A stretch of DNA of 64,000 nucleotides, taken from Ustulina deusta (taxonomy: Eukaryota > Ascomycota > Sordariomycetes > Xylariales > Xylariaceae). This document shows positions 1-11,583 of the stretch, piece by piece; within the stretch, counting starts at the first letter, position 1; every line of letters begins with the position of its first letter. The position numbers and the translations under genes were made by a program. The notes below the pieces were generated by a model. It did not search any database and had not been told where the DNA came from. It was given only the letters and a program-made list of their open reading frames with translations. Location of the stretch: assembly GCA_023159155.1 (NCBI GenBank), contig JAJNNX010000032.1:124001-188000 (forward strand). The letters are read 5' to 3'.

Positions 1-3000
1 CCGAGTTTCAACCGTAGTAGAGGAACCGGGCGCCCGGGTAAGAGGGGGAGCAGACGGGAGAGCCTTATTTTCGGTTGATGGAGGATTCGTCTTGCGGCTT
101 TTGATGTAGAAGGAGAACGTGCTGCCGACACCCTTCTGGGAGGTTACGCCGATCTGGCCACCTTGCAATTCTGTCAGTATTCTAGAGATGAAAAGGCCTA
201 GTCCAGACCCTCCATATTGGACATGGGTTCGGGGTGTCGCCTGTGAGAAGCGTTGGAAGAGAAGTTTTCTCTCGTGCTCATCCAAGCCCCTACCGGTGTC
301 CTGGACCGAGAAGAGGAGATTAATCTTTGTACTGGTGCCCCAGTCAGGTTGGTCCGTGAGGTCATCTTGGTCCGGCCGATCACTCTGAAAGTATGTGACC
401 CCAGACTCTGTGATCTCCGAGATATCAGTGGATGCATCGAGGGTTACAACGATGGACCGTTTGGGGTGGGATTGCGTAAACTTGATTGCGTTGGTCATCA
501 AATTAATCAAAACTTGAAGAAGCCGGGACGGATCCAGTTTCACCCAATCGATACCTAGGTCAATGTACCGGTTCTTGACCTGGAATTTCATCTCAATTCC
601 GTTTGTATTTAGTTCCCCTTCAAACATTTTGAGCACCCGCTGGACAACCGCCAATGGCTGTATATCAACTGGAGTAACAAGGAGGAGCTGGGAGTCCAAT
701 TTCGACAACGTCAAAATATCGTCAACGATACGTTTTTGGTGACTTGCACATAAGCTGATAGTATTTGCCGCTTCGAGACAACCTGCTAGAGCAAGCTTTA
801 GATCCTCGCTCTTCTCAGTTCCGTCTTTCATAAAGTTGTATGTGCTCAGAGTGCCTATTATCTCATCCGCGCATTGAAGAATTGCACTTAAGGGATTGCG
901 CATTTCGTGACTCGTTATGTCAATAAAATTCTCCTGCTGGCGCTTGAGCTCGACGGCCTCTTCCCTACGGTGCATCTGGATTTGCTCGGCCAATTTCTGC
1001 TGCGATATGTTTGTGATGCATCCAAAAATGCCCTTGATCCCACCTACGGAGTCTTTTTCTGGATACGCGCTCATCAACACCCATGTGTCAATGACGATAC
1101 CTCCTTCGTGGCGAGAGCATTTAAACCTGAATTCGTGGGTAATGGCGACTTTCTCGGAGACGAGTTGTCGCCACACTGCTTCGAGACCTGGGCGATCCTC
1201 ATCTTTGACGCTCCGCATCCAGTTATTGACACTCTCAGACCTATTGTGTCTAGATAGGTCCCACCACATGTCGTTGGAGTAGGTGATGTGTCCTTGGTGA
1301 TCAGCTATGAACATGCCGACAGGGGCAAACTCGGCCATTCGTGTGAATTTAAGTTCGCTTTCCTCGACTTCTCGTGTGCGAATGTGCAATTGTTCTGTAA
1401 GCTCTTGGCGGTCTCGCAACGCCATCTGAGCCGCTCGCTGACCCCGCCGGATTTCCTCCTCAAATAATACAACCGATGCGAGAGACGTTGCCAACTGTCT
1501 TGATAGCAAGTTGATGAAGAGCTGGTAGTCCTCGTCATATGGCCGTCGGGGATTCACACCCATCACAATGAAACCAACAACACTCTCGCTACCAGTTGTT
1601 GGATGAACTGGAAATATGACAATCGAGCGGCACGGCTCTCCACCACCTCGCCAATCGAATCCATCCATAAGGTTCTCGGGAAGAGTCCCTTGTTCTCCTG
1701 ATAAGGTCACGGGTCTGCCATGGTTCGACATGGATTCTCGCATGTATGGTGCAAACCCTTCGTTGCTTGTCTTCAGGTCCAGAAATTCGACCAGGCAGGG
1801 GTGGTCTGGAGGAACGCCGAGGGACGCTTCTAATTTCAGCTGTGGTGGGTTCATCCAGCTGCCTGAATGCATAGAACAAATATCGCTCTCCTGCTCCTCC
1901 TCCACAACAGAGTAAACTAGGTTGAATGGCACATCGTCCTCATTATACTCCAGTCCCTGGTTTACTTGGCTCCAAAAACTCTTGATATCCCGAGCGAGTG
2001 CAGTTTTCTCTCCGACTTCACGCAGGGTGAGCATCATCCTTTCAGCCATCTTTCGTCGCGTGTTCTCAAAGGCGGGGTTATAAAGGCCAACGACAGTCCC
2101 ATCCTCCCCAACCAGTGGTACAACCGACCATGAGAAGAACGCCTCCTCGTTATAACCGTCGCGTCGCAAAATAAAACGGTCATCGTTCTTCATCGTCGCC
2201 TGACCAGACTCCCAGGCGCTTTCGAAGATTGGTTGGATGTCATGCCAAATCTCAATCCAAGCATCCTGGTATCTTGAGCCCATCAGTTTCGGATGCTTTC
2301 GTCCAGCCATGGCGACGTAAGCCTCGTTATAGATCACCGTAAGCTCTCGGCCCCAGTAGAGCGCCGCGGGATGAGGGCTCCCCATCACTAGATTGGAGAT
2401 AGTACGTAGCTCTGGTGACCATTCTTCAATGGGGCCAAGCGGAGTGGATGCCCAGTCCCGAGTGCGGGCAAAATGAATGTGATCTGGTAAATCAGCGGTT
2501 AAGGGGATCCTAGTCCAATCGAACGATGGCTGAGGCAATGACACAAGAGCTTCAGGTATAAAGTCATGGGTCCGGTGGATAACCATCGGTTCTCCTACGT
2601 CGTTATCAATGCCTGGTTGAGCCTGACTGTCAGTACCCATCTCGCCAACGTCACCGAAATAATCACGATCGTGAATGACAACATCGCTGGGGGTTTGAGG
2701 CTGAGCGATTGGTGTCAAGCCCCGACTCCGTGATTCAAAACTTGCTTCGCGCTCTAAGAGTGGCTCGGGAGAAGTATGCGCGATCGACACAGCACTTGTA
2801 TTGGCGCTGACAAAACAGAACCTGTTTCTGAGTGTAGAACAAGTCCAGCTGACACCGCCGTAGTGATACGATGGTAAAAATGCATCTAGTCCTTCTGTGG
2901 TGTTGCCACCCGATCTAACCCATGTTCTAAAGTTGAGGAACTCCGCCTTCCCATCTTGATTATCGTGGAAATCTCCGTACACTAGTTGCCGTACGGCATC

Positions 3001-3903
3001 CGACACGTGAAGTGCTGGGTTCGCATATAGGATTGAAAAGGGGCCCGTAGGTGTATTGTTGACAGGATTAAGACTATCAACAATAAACGTCGGCCGATCG
3101 TCTTGTTCAAGCAGCTCTAAAATGCCAACACTCTGAAGTACTTGTAAACCTGGAACAGAAGCTTGGGTATCAGGGCTTCGATTCAACGTCGCTGCTTCAA
3201 TAGAAGACCAGCTCCCCGGCGTACTCGAAGATCTCGCGGGACTTGCCGCATTGACAGTACCCCGCGCTAGTTTCAGAGTTGTCACCTCGGCGCCATCTCG
3301 TACGGTCTTTAACATCGTCGTCGCCTCCAACCCAGTGTAGCCGAGTGATCGGGTGAACAATGGTTTTTGTCTGTGGGAGAAAAAGAGGGGAGAAGTCAGT
3401 CCGTCCACGAGCTTCGGCGGCAGGGTAGGTCTCGTAAAGCTGCTCAAGTCAATTTTCCGGGGGGGTGAGAGGCGAATCCGTTGCTTTTTTGCAGGCGGAT
3501 TACTGCCCTTTTCCCCGGCCTCGTCTTCTGGTAGCCGCTTCGACTGCACCGATTGAAGCCGAGGCGATCCTTGTGTAGCAGTAGGAATCTCTCCGTGTCT
3601 GCACCCCACCTCGTCAAACAAATGAGCCGTTTGTCTGCGTTGATTTTGTATGTGAGCGTCGGATACAATAGGTATCAAACCATAATGACCAATCTCCGTC
3701 GCGAATTCCCCGGGTCTTCCTGCCTTGGGTATATTCGCATCGGTACTAAAGACGTATCGACTTTCTCGAATCGATTTAGCGAATACAGCCGGAACAACGG
3801 GCGGGGGTTCGGACGTGAAGCTCTGATGAAGGGGAGCTGTCGTCGAGATGTCGCCCAATATTGCTGGATGATGAGGCTCGTTACAATTTGTTTCTCGAGT
3901 CAT
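1..3903 (-). CDS. Hybrid-type sensor histidine kinase (C-terminus off the left edge)
   Basis: One uninterrupted frame of 1301 codons runs from ATG at 3903 to the window edge with no stop and no intron needed. The first ~200 residues are low-complexity and unrecognised. A PAS-like region starts near residue 482 (RDWASTPLGPIEEWSP) and a GAF/PAS-rich middle follows. The kinase core has the H-box HEMRNPLSAI with the phospho-accepting His at about residue 999, an N-box (NLMTNAIKF, ~1133), a G1 box (DTGRGLDE) and a G2 box (GGSGLGLF, ~1229). Fungal members of this type normally end in a receiver domain with a phospho-accepting Asp; that part would lie left of the window, so 'hybrid' is inferred from the family. 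The expected role is His-to-Asp phosphorelay signalling to a stress MAPK pathway. An internal ATG at 3315 is possible, but the reading frame is open upstream and 3903 gives the longer protein. Confidence 0.9.
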   Translation of the reverse strand, partial: MTRETNCNEPHHPAILGDISTTAPLHQSFTSEPPPVVPAVFAKSIRESRYVFSTDANIPKAGRPGEFATEIGHYGLIPIVSDAHIQNQRRQTAHLFDEVGCRHGEIPTATQGSPRLQSVQSKRLPEDEAGEKGSNPPAKKQRIRLSPPRKIDLSSFTRPTLPPKLVDGLTSPLFFSHRQKPLFTRSLGYTGLEATTMLKTVRDGAEVTTLKLARGTVNAASPARSSSTPGSWSSIEAATLNRSPDTQASVPGLQVLQSVGILELLEQDDRPTFIVDSLNPVNNTPTGPFSILYANPALHVSDAVRQLVYGDFHDNQDGKAEFLNFRTWVRSGGNTTEGLDAFLPSYHYGGVSWTCSTLRNRFCFVSANTSAVSIAHTSPEPLLEREASFESRSRGLTPIAQPQTPSDVVIHDRDYFGDVGEMGTDSQAQPGIDNDVGEPMVIHRTHDFIPEALVSLPQPSFDWTRIPLTADLPDHIHFARTRDWASTPLGPIEEWSPELRTISNLVMGSPHPAALYWGRELTVIYNEAYVAMAGRKHPKLMGSRYQDAWIEIWHDIQPIFESAWESGQATMKNDDRFILRRDGYNEEAFFSWSVVPLVGEDGTVVGLYNPAFENTRRKMAERMMLTLREVGEKTALARDIKSFWSQVNQGLEYNEDDVPFNLVYSVVEEEQESDICSMHSGSWMNPPQLKLEASLGVPPDHPCLVEFLDLKTSNEGFAPYMRESMSNHGRPVTLSGEQGTLPENLMDGFDWRGGGEPCRSIVIFPVHPTTGSESVVGFIVMGVNPRRPYDEDYQLFINLLSRQLATSLASVVLFEEEIRRGQRAAQMALRDRQELTEQLHIRTREVEESELKFTRMAEFAPVGMFIADHQGHITYSNDMWWDLSRHNRSESVNNWMRSVKDEDRPGLEAVWRQLVSEKVAITHEFRFKCSRHEGGIVIDTWVLMSAYPEKDSVGGIKGIFGCITNISQQKLAEQIQMHRREEAVELKRQQENFIDITSHEMRNPLSAILQCADEIIGTLSTYNFMKDGTEKSEDLKLALAGCLEAANTISLCASHQKRIVDDILTLSKLDSQLLLVTPVDIQPLAVVQRVLKMFEGELNTNGIEMKFQVKNRYIDLGIDWVKLDPSRLLQVLINLMTNAIKFTQSHPKRSIVVTLDASTDISEITESGVTYFQSDRPDQDDLTDQPDWGTSTKINLLFSVQDTGRGLDEHERKLLFQRFSQATPRTHVQYGGSGLGLFISRILTELQGGQIGVTSQKGVGSTFSFYIKSRKTNPPSTENKALPSAPPLTRAPGSSTTVETR

Positions 3904-6900
3904 GAAGTGGTCTTCCTAGTTGTCAGATATACGGTCGATCACCACGCGCCAAGCTCCCGACTCTAAGCCTAGGCACAGTCCGTTTCTACGTATCTGGGAG
4001 GTTTGAAGAGATCAGGTTTTTGTTTGGCCGTGGCCATTGACAGATCCGAGCGGCGGGGCGGCGGTACTTGACCGGCCAAAAAAAGTCAGGTGCTGCTTCT
4101 CTCGTAAATAATGGCAGCAATGATACGCCGGAGTTGGCGATATTCCCCGCCAACGACCAACCTACGACAGAAGACGAGCGATGCTAGGCGACTCCGTTCG
4201 GCTTGCTTCACTTGCGAGGATCCGATGGCTCTTGGCGGAGAGTCCAAAGAGCAGCAAGGAAGGGATTCCGGAAGCTGCTTCAGTCGACTATCTTGGCAAT
4301 GAAGTATAGAGCTGGCTATACTAAGCAGCGGTCGAAGATGGGAGGGCAGGGGAATAGGTATAAACACTGGCCAGCAGAAAAGTGGACAAGCAGTTGTCTG
4401 TCAGCCGGTCACGGCACTGCACTGTAGCGTACTGTATAAGCAGGCGCAGGTAGGGAGTAGTGTGGTATTGTTGCGTGGGTGGTGTCCAGTCGGTAGTGCA
4501 GTGGGACGTGGAGAGGTGGAGGAGGGGAGCGGTAGGTACGGTACCTGTGTTGAGACGAGAACGTTGCAGTCGTGTGCGAGGACAGGACTTGTCGAGAGAA
4601 GAGAGCAGGAGAGCAGGAGAGCAAATATCGCTGGATAGTGTAGCATGGGGCGAAGTCGCCGGCCTGGACATCGAGTGCCGGTGTAGTATGGATTGTCGTC
4701 GAAGATGCGCAGAAGAACAGAACGGATAGAGATGTGCTATGCTATGCTAGATACAGTATGTGCCCTCAGGTGTCCCGGCAGTGCCAACGTGAAAACGCAC
4801 GTCGATATGAGGAAGTGGCACAGTTATCACTGGCGAGGGAGTTACCCGATTCGAAATGAAGAGGCCAGGGTCTGCAGGACATCGTGTGTTCCAGACCTGG
4901 AACCTTCAGAGTGGGAGTGCGGATCCTGGCAGGACGGTGGTGGTTTAGGGAAAGTTGTAAGGGGCGATCCTCGTTCAGCCAGGACACGACAGGGGACCGT
5001 CGCCTGCTAATCATGAAGGCGCTAAACCCAATTCGGCCAATAATGTGGGCTGTTTCAAGCGAGTCTACATTAAATTCCTTCGACTTAGTCTGTTTTGAGT
5101 ATCCATTAGTGGAACTGGTCTTGGTGTACACTATACTATTTACCTACCTAGTCTGCACTGGAAGCACTACCCTTAGTATGACAAGAGGACGCCAGCCCGA
5201 TCGAAATTCGTTTTCAGTGGTTCTCCTTGCGGGCTCGTGGTCTTGGCATCGAAGAAGTTCGTTTTCGTGCGACAACGATCGCGGATCGGCCGGTAGTTAT
5301 ATAGAATTTACTCCTACCGCGTCTTGTGTGCTGTACACTACACTGCGCAGACGAGTATAAACCATATCAAGTATGCAGAAAAGGATCGGCCGTCAGTTGC
5401 CGGTTTTAGTATAGGTTTGAAGTGGCAGCATGTGTAGTGTACTCCAGGGTGGGTGTTCCCATTCGCCCGAGAGCGTCGAGGAGATGTCAGTGGGATGGTT
5501 CATAGCTCAATGTTGGGTACAGCGGCATCCAAAAGGCAACGAGGTATTGTACCCAGATGGCACACGCACTCTGCAGAAAACCACGACGTCATAGTAGACG
5601 TGCTCCTATTAGCAGAGGCCATTATCTACACCTTCTAGACCCTCTGACTAAGAGGATTCAGGTTAAAGGGATTGTTGGCGCCACACACACTCAATATCGA
5701 GTTCCCTATCTCGTATATATATAGGAACGCGGAACAAACCTCTGCTTGAGATCGGAGGACAGGTGGCGGTACCCAGTTTCAGTTTCTCGTCTTTCGTGGT
5801 CGTGTTCGTGGTTTACTCGAAAAATAATCTCGGTATTCATCAGTTGCCTGTCCTATTTTGCCTCGCTAACATGCTGGTAATGATCTACTCAGAAACAGCC
5901 AGATCCGGTAGGTCCTCATCTCGTTCGAGGCCAAATTCCGTTTAGGTTTCTTGGCTACCAAGATTCATCATGATCACTTGTTCCCCACCCGCAGACTACC
6001 GATGCGTATTGTCATTGATTACTTTTTATCAGCTAAGACATCCTGTACACTAGGTACCTAAGACTCGCTCTCCAGTGTCAGTGTGTCGGGTTCCCTCATC
6101 ATCCGGCGCTTATTACTCTCCATTATAGATTACTATAGCTAACTTATTCGCGGCTGCCTAGCAAATCGCAAGCACTACTAAGGCACCTATGCTGGTACTT
6201 GTAATGGAGGTGTAGTAGCGCACAGCCTAATCGCTCGCGACGGACCGTGGATGCGAATAGGTGAGTACACTACACTGGACCTTTCCTCGCCCTGCGAAAA
6301 AGGTTCAGCTCTTGTTTGAAGATTTGAAATCTGCGACACCCAACGCGATTCCACGCCCCAAGGCCAGGGTAGACAGGCATGACACACTTTTCCAACACGC
6401 TTCATAAAATGTGCTCGGTAGGTAGCATGGCTGGGATGGTTGGAATCATATGCTGATGCCTCAGATACCTACCTACCTATACACAGCACAGCACAGTACA
6501 GCGAAGGCTTCGCCATAGGGTACTCCCTACACTGGTATACAATGTATCGAGAAGCACGGGGCATGCAATGATCGCTTGATAGGGAAACGAGTCTCCAAAA
6601 TGTCTTGCCGCCGGGGCCATACATACACGTGCGAGATGGCATGGCATCTCAACCGACTCACCTGATTTTCGGGGCTTGTGGTGTTGTATCCTCCCCGAGA
6701 CAGCCATGCGGCTTTTAGCATCCCATAAGAGAGCGACGCCAGCGTCCTTCTTAGCGCTCTTTAGTAATACACTACGGCAACACGGCCATCACGGTGTAAT
6801 CTCGGTGTCGACAAGCCTTTTATAGTGTACAGTTTTGCGATGAGAACTCCTCCCTATTACGCTAAGTCTTGGTATGTTGTGTCTAGAACACATGCCGTGT

Positions 6901-9900
6901 GACATGAACTTGGCTGCCTTGCCCCGTAACTTTCGGGCGATCACTGAGTCTAGAGCGATCGAATTTGGCACAAGGCGTGATTCTCCCCACTAGTGTAGAG
7001 CTTTTTATACTGTAACCGAAAGTCGGGCAAGTTAGTGCCGATTCCTCTAGGGACTATTACGGACACTTAGGGAGAGGGATCAGCCAATCCTGCTCAACAG
7101 AGAGCTATCAAACGTCCGAGGTATTTCTTTCGGTCAACACAGCACACACAATTGGAGAAATCTAAATACGAGTCCGAAGACAGGTTACAGGCGATTCCAA
7201 ACTCAGTCCATTATAAGACTTTGCTACAGTAGTCAGGCTAAAAACAGGTAGCATCAAGAGTTTTCAACTACCTAATAACAAGGAGAAGAATGGAACAGTT
7301 CCGTCTCAGATTCCTACAACGGTCCGGGAATCAAGAAGCATATTGTTTGGCGGTTATGATAAGGTAAAACATCCATTTATACCTGTAGTTTTCTCACGAT
7401 GAAATACCTATGCCGAAGGGAGTGCTTGGCGCGTTGGTGCTTCCCCTCAGTATTCACTACCAAGCAAGCGAGATAATACCTACAGGACATATTCACTTGG
7501 GTCCCTGCGCGGGTTGCCAAGATAAGACTGCCTTGATAAAGCACGAAGAGGGATAAGATTTACGGCATGGACGAAGACGAATGCAGAGAATACCTAGGAA
7601 ATAGAAACTGCGAATTACTTGCTTAAAGCTAACAGTGCCCAGGAGTCCGAGGTATCAAAAGACTACTTAATTACAATAGCTATCATAGCACAGACAATAG
7701 GCAGTAGGTAGTGTACAGTATGCAGTCTCCTAACTACCCTAAGAGTGGCTTGCCAGCACCCTTCCAAGTCTAAGTATTTCAACGGACTGTCATCATTCAA
7801 GATTGGACCGAAACGAGGCTGTCAGAAAACAGAGCAAAGATGCCTATGTAATCAGTTTGATTTCACGAGTTCCACATTTTGACTCAAGAACACAGATACT
7901 ACAGCAGGTATTGAAATGCATCAACGCTAGGGTTCCCAGGACGTTACTGTTGGCTTGTTACGTAACAGCTATCTATTACACTATGTAGCGTGTTCTCGCA
8001 GACCAAACCGCCATGTGGGGTAATGATACTAGTAGATGATAAACAGCTAACCTAGATTGTGTTAATTGACTTGATGTGCAACAAAAGTTAATCATTCTGT
8101 GTAAGTATAAGGTCCTTCGGCACTCAGGACGAAGGGGTTCAGGAACCTATCAGCCAAACTAAGCCCTATACATTCTGCGCCATCGTAGCCGGGTAGCTTC
8201 GAAGGCAATGATATATGTACTATCTGCTTTAGGCTTGCGGCCAACTCGTGACAATACCTAGTGTACACTCTTCCCGCCGTCCTTCTTGACCCGCAGGCCC
8301 ACAGCTCAAACAGCATCAGCCTCGACATACAAGTGAATATGTTAATATCCCACCAGCCTACAGTATTCTGCAGCTTGGATATGCTGAGCCATGCCTCGGA
8401 TGGAGATTTCCAACTTCATCGAACGTCTAAGTCTATGGTCGCCAAGCTATCTATAGGCTACCCGTGGTCCTCGCTTAACTGGACACGGAACTGTTCAGGC
8501 GGCTGACAGGGAGCAGGGGTCCTTCATGGCACATTACTATGTAAAAGTCGTACGTTGTATACCTAGACGAGGTATACCCACCCTCATTGTCGCGAATGAA
8601 AGCACAAGTTACGTGCTATCGACAGCCAGCTTTACAGCCCCAATAAACCCATACGTTGCACTCACTGACTTAGGTAGGTAGGTACTTCATTAAGAACACA
8701 TCAAGAACGCAATGTATAGTGTAGAAGACCCACTGATGATCAACCCGCCAGCTCTATTTCGACATTCCACTATTTGTCCCTGTTTTTCAAGAGACTTATT
8801 GAATCGGGTCCCCAAGAGGCGTATCAGAACGAGGCATACTTCGGAGCGCTCTTAGATCCACACTCGAAAAACGTCGGGTGCGGTGAAGAGCATTAGCATA
8901 CGATGCCTGACATAAGTCATATCCGAGGGTGCTTGAGAGATCATCAAACATGCTCGCACGACCATCTTACCCCATCACGTCTGGATGCCAACTCGTCAAG
9001 ACGCATGCACAGCAGGCTATTCTGTAAGATATCATGTGTGCAACTCTTCCCTACTACATGTATGTAAGAAATCCATCTGTCAACATCATTGTAGGTACGA
9101 TGGACTTCTACTAGTACTCGTAGGTACTGGATGGTATGTATAATTATGCAATCCAATAGGGTCAGCGACTAATTATAGAAATTGGGGGTGCACAACACAA
9201 ACTGCTTCTCGCTTTTGCACAAACCTCGAGATACGCGAGCAACGTTGAAACGATCAGATTGCCAACATGGCAACACCTAAAATCTTGCTCACCTCACAAA
9301 CATTAGGCATGGATAACTCACAGGCAATTCTATACGAGTACCGGGGTATACACATAGGTTTACGCAAGAGTTGATAGATCACTCACCAACTGACTGAAGG
9401 ATTTCAAGATCACCTACACGTACGACATACACTAGATACATTATGCCTAGTGAATTGTCGAGCCAATGAGCCAAACAAAAACCCCGCAGCGGGAGGATGT
9501 ACACCTCCTACGGTATATATACAAGGGATGAGAGGCGCTTTGAGCAAGAATCAGAGCGCCTCTCGAAGAGGTTGGTTCAAGCCAGCGAATAGGAATCCCT
9601 GTTCACGGAGCTTGGCTCGACAAGTCAAGCCATGATTGGCGAATCTGTACTCGTGGCCCCCACTGGGCAAGACCAATCCCGAGAGCAAAGCGCCCGTAAG
9701 CTGGTCCCCATCCTCACTTGCACAACATGGCTCGGCGCTTACAGCCCTCCCTGGCTGCGTCGTCGGCCCATCTCATTGGCCTGCCTCCAACATATCACCA
9801 CCCTAAAATCTGTGATCAACCTGCAGCCGCCTTGCTGGTGCGTAAGTCGCGTCGGCACCCGCTAGGTTAGGTGTTTCTTAAAATGGGTGGTCCCCAAAGC

Positions 9901-10224
9901 TGGGTGGTCGGCCGACTTCGACCTTGTCTAAGCCTCGCATTGCCTCACGGACTAATTGACGACTGATTCTCTCCTGTCGACGACATAGCTGATATCGCTG
10001 AGAGAGTCTGCGGCTGAGCGAATCGATGTGAACAAATCGAGCGACAGGCGGACGCTCACGACACAGGCTCCGAAGACGACTGGAGACCCCTCAGGTCAGG
10101 TTGGGTGAACGAGGCGGGCTGGCTGCAAAGGCAGAACGAGACGCTGCTGCGAACCTCGCCATCATATCACCTTTGACCGATTGATATCTCGAGGCGAAAC
10201 ACTTCGCATCTTCACATCTTCATC
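3904..10224. other. Gene-poor 6.3-kb interval
   Basis: I see no convincing gene here. All open frames are short, lack recognisable domains and overlap each other on both strands. The first few hundred bases should hold the promoter of the histidine kinase. Short TAGG/CCTA-type microsatellite runs recur (near 6472 and 8671) and there is a strong hairpin at 9530-9564. The last ~500 bases, up to 10224, should be the promoter and leader of the membrane-protein gene at 10225. A minus-strand frame at 4401-4646 starts with a signal-peptide-like segment but is unsupported otherwise. Confidence 0.5.
9530..9564. other. Perfect 10-bp inverted repeat (hairpin)
   Basis: GAGAGGCGCT at 9530-9539 is the exact reverse complement of AGCGCCTCTC at 9555-9564, with a 15-base loop. 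A smaller inverted repeat, GGAGG/CCTCC, lies just upstream near 9492-9508. No gene or tRNA frame explains it. It could be a transcribed hairpin, a terminator-like structure or chance. Confidence 0.5.
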
Positions 10225-11160
10225 ATGGCATACAGAATACTAAAGAGGAAATGGCCCTCGACGGCCGCCATGTGGATCATGATGATAGTCGAACTTGGCT
10301 TGACCATCACGATTCTGATCCTCACTGAGCTCGCACGACCGGACAAATATCGAACGAAGCTATGGCAAGCGGGCTTCGAGCTGGGCTTCAATTCAAGTCC
10401 CAGCGCCGTCGCAATTGCGCTCGCCAATGGGAAAACGCCACCTAAGATTCCCCTCGTATGGTCAAGCACGTGAGTTTTGCGATGCGCGCTCCGAACAACC
10501 CTTGTCGGAGCTTGATGCTGACTTCGCTGGGCTCAGGATAACCGACTACAATGTCTCCATTGGCATCATCAGCCTCTTCTTTCTTATCACGAGACTGATC
10601 GCGTTCATCATGGAGTTCTGGCTCCCCATCATCGTCCTTCCTATCAATATCGCATTCGTGGCTCTGTATGCCGCCAGTCTCGGCGGACAAGCAGGCCCAG
10701 ACTACCTAGATCCTAACCACCCGAGTCGCGTGGCATGGTATATCGCGAAGCCCTGCAGCGTAGCCGCGAACCGCCAGATTCAAGGGTACTGCACCGAGGC
10801 AAAAGGCACGTTCGCCGCCTTCTCGCTCATGTTGTAAGCTTCCCTCCCAGCCAGGATCTCAGGTCTCATCCAATTCTTTTTTCTCTTCTAACAATGCCTG
10901 AACACAGCGTGGTAACCCTCGTCAATCTGGGCCTCACTATCTGGGCCATGATACCCAACGAGCGCGACAAGCGGGACTGGGATTCAGATGACGAGGATGA
11001 CGAGCCGCTTCGCGCTGGCGCTGGCGGCGACAAAAAGGGCACGTCCTGGGAGATGCGATCTATCCCGCCAACCCCGCGGACAGGCCTTATGCCCTACACC
11101 CCACGAACCACGGCTTTTAATACCCTGGAGGGTAAGAGACCGTCACCTTTATACGAGTAA
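10225..11160 (+). CDS. Four-pass MARVEL-like integral membrane protein
   Basis: Three exons: 10225-10469, 10537-10833 and 10908-11160, giving about 264 residues. Intron 1 has a GTGAGT donor and CTCAG acceptor; intron 2 has GTAAGC and ACACAG. Both junctions keep frame. Four hydrophobic segments are visible: around residues 12-40, 92-115, 117-140 and 172-195. The segments 3-4 loop contains two Cys (PCSV, GYCTEA), as in fungal MARVEL-type proteins. The cytoplasmic tail has an acidic run (DSDDEDDE) and a Pro/Thr-rich end. The family acts in membranes, often at the plasma membrane; the specific role is unknown. The call rests on topology and loop pattern, not on a decisive motif. Confidence 0.75.
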
Positions 11161-11583
11161 TTTGAAAGATATGGAGGACGCAAGTACAGGGGTCAAATGA
11201 CCCTAACGGATGGATTAGATATGAGAATTTTTGGGTTCTCAGATGGAATGCTTCATCAATGATGATGACGACGATGACGAAGACGATTAGCCGTGGATTT
11301 TTCTTAGCCCAGATGATCTTTCGTTGAGATTTGTACGGATATCTCCCAGAGAAGGGGGTTTTAGGTCGGTGTTTCGGCGCACACTACATATATATATAAA
11401 TGTGTACCTAATATCTTCCCATCTATCAGAGTCAGAAATATCACTTGTCGTTGTAGCTTGCTCGAGAGAGAGAACAGCAACCCACACCCCTTGCGTGCCT
11501 TCTACCCCACCAAGATTAGGTTTCGGGTTCCGGAGCTCAAGTATTCTCCGAAATAATAAAAACCCCCCTCCCCCACGCCAAAC
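11161..11583. other. Intergenic region between two converging genes
   Basis: This stretch lies between the 3' ends of the MARVEL-like gene (plus) and the GH79 gene (minus), so it should hold both 3' UTRs. It contains GATGAC-rich simple sequence near 11262-11286 and a TATATATA run near 11391. No gene is seen. Confidence 0.5.
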
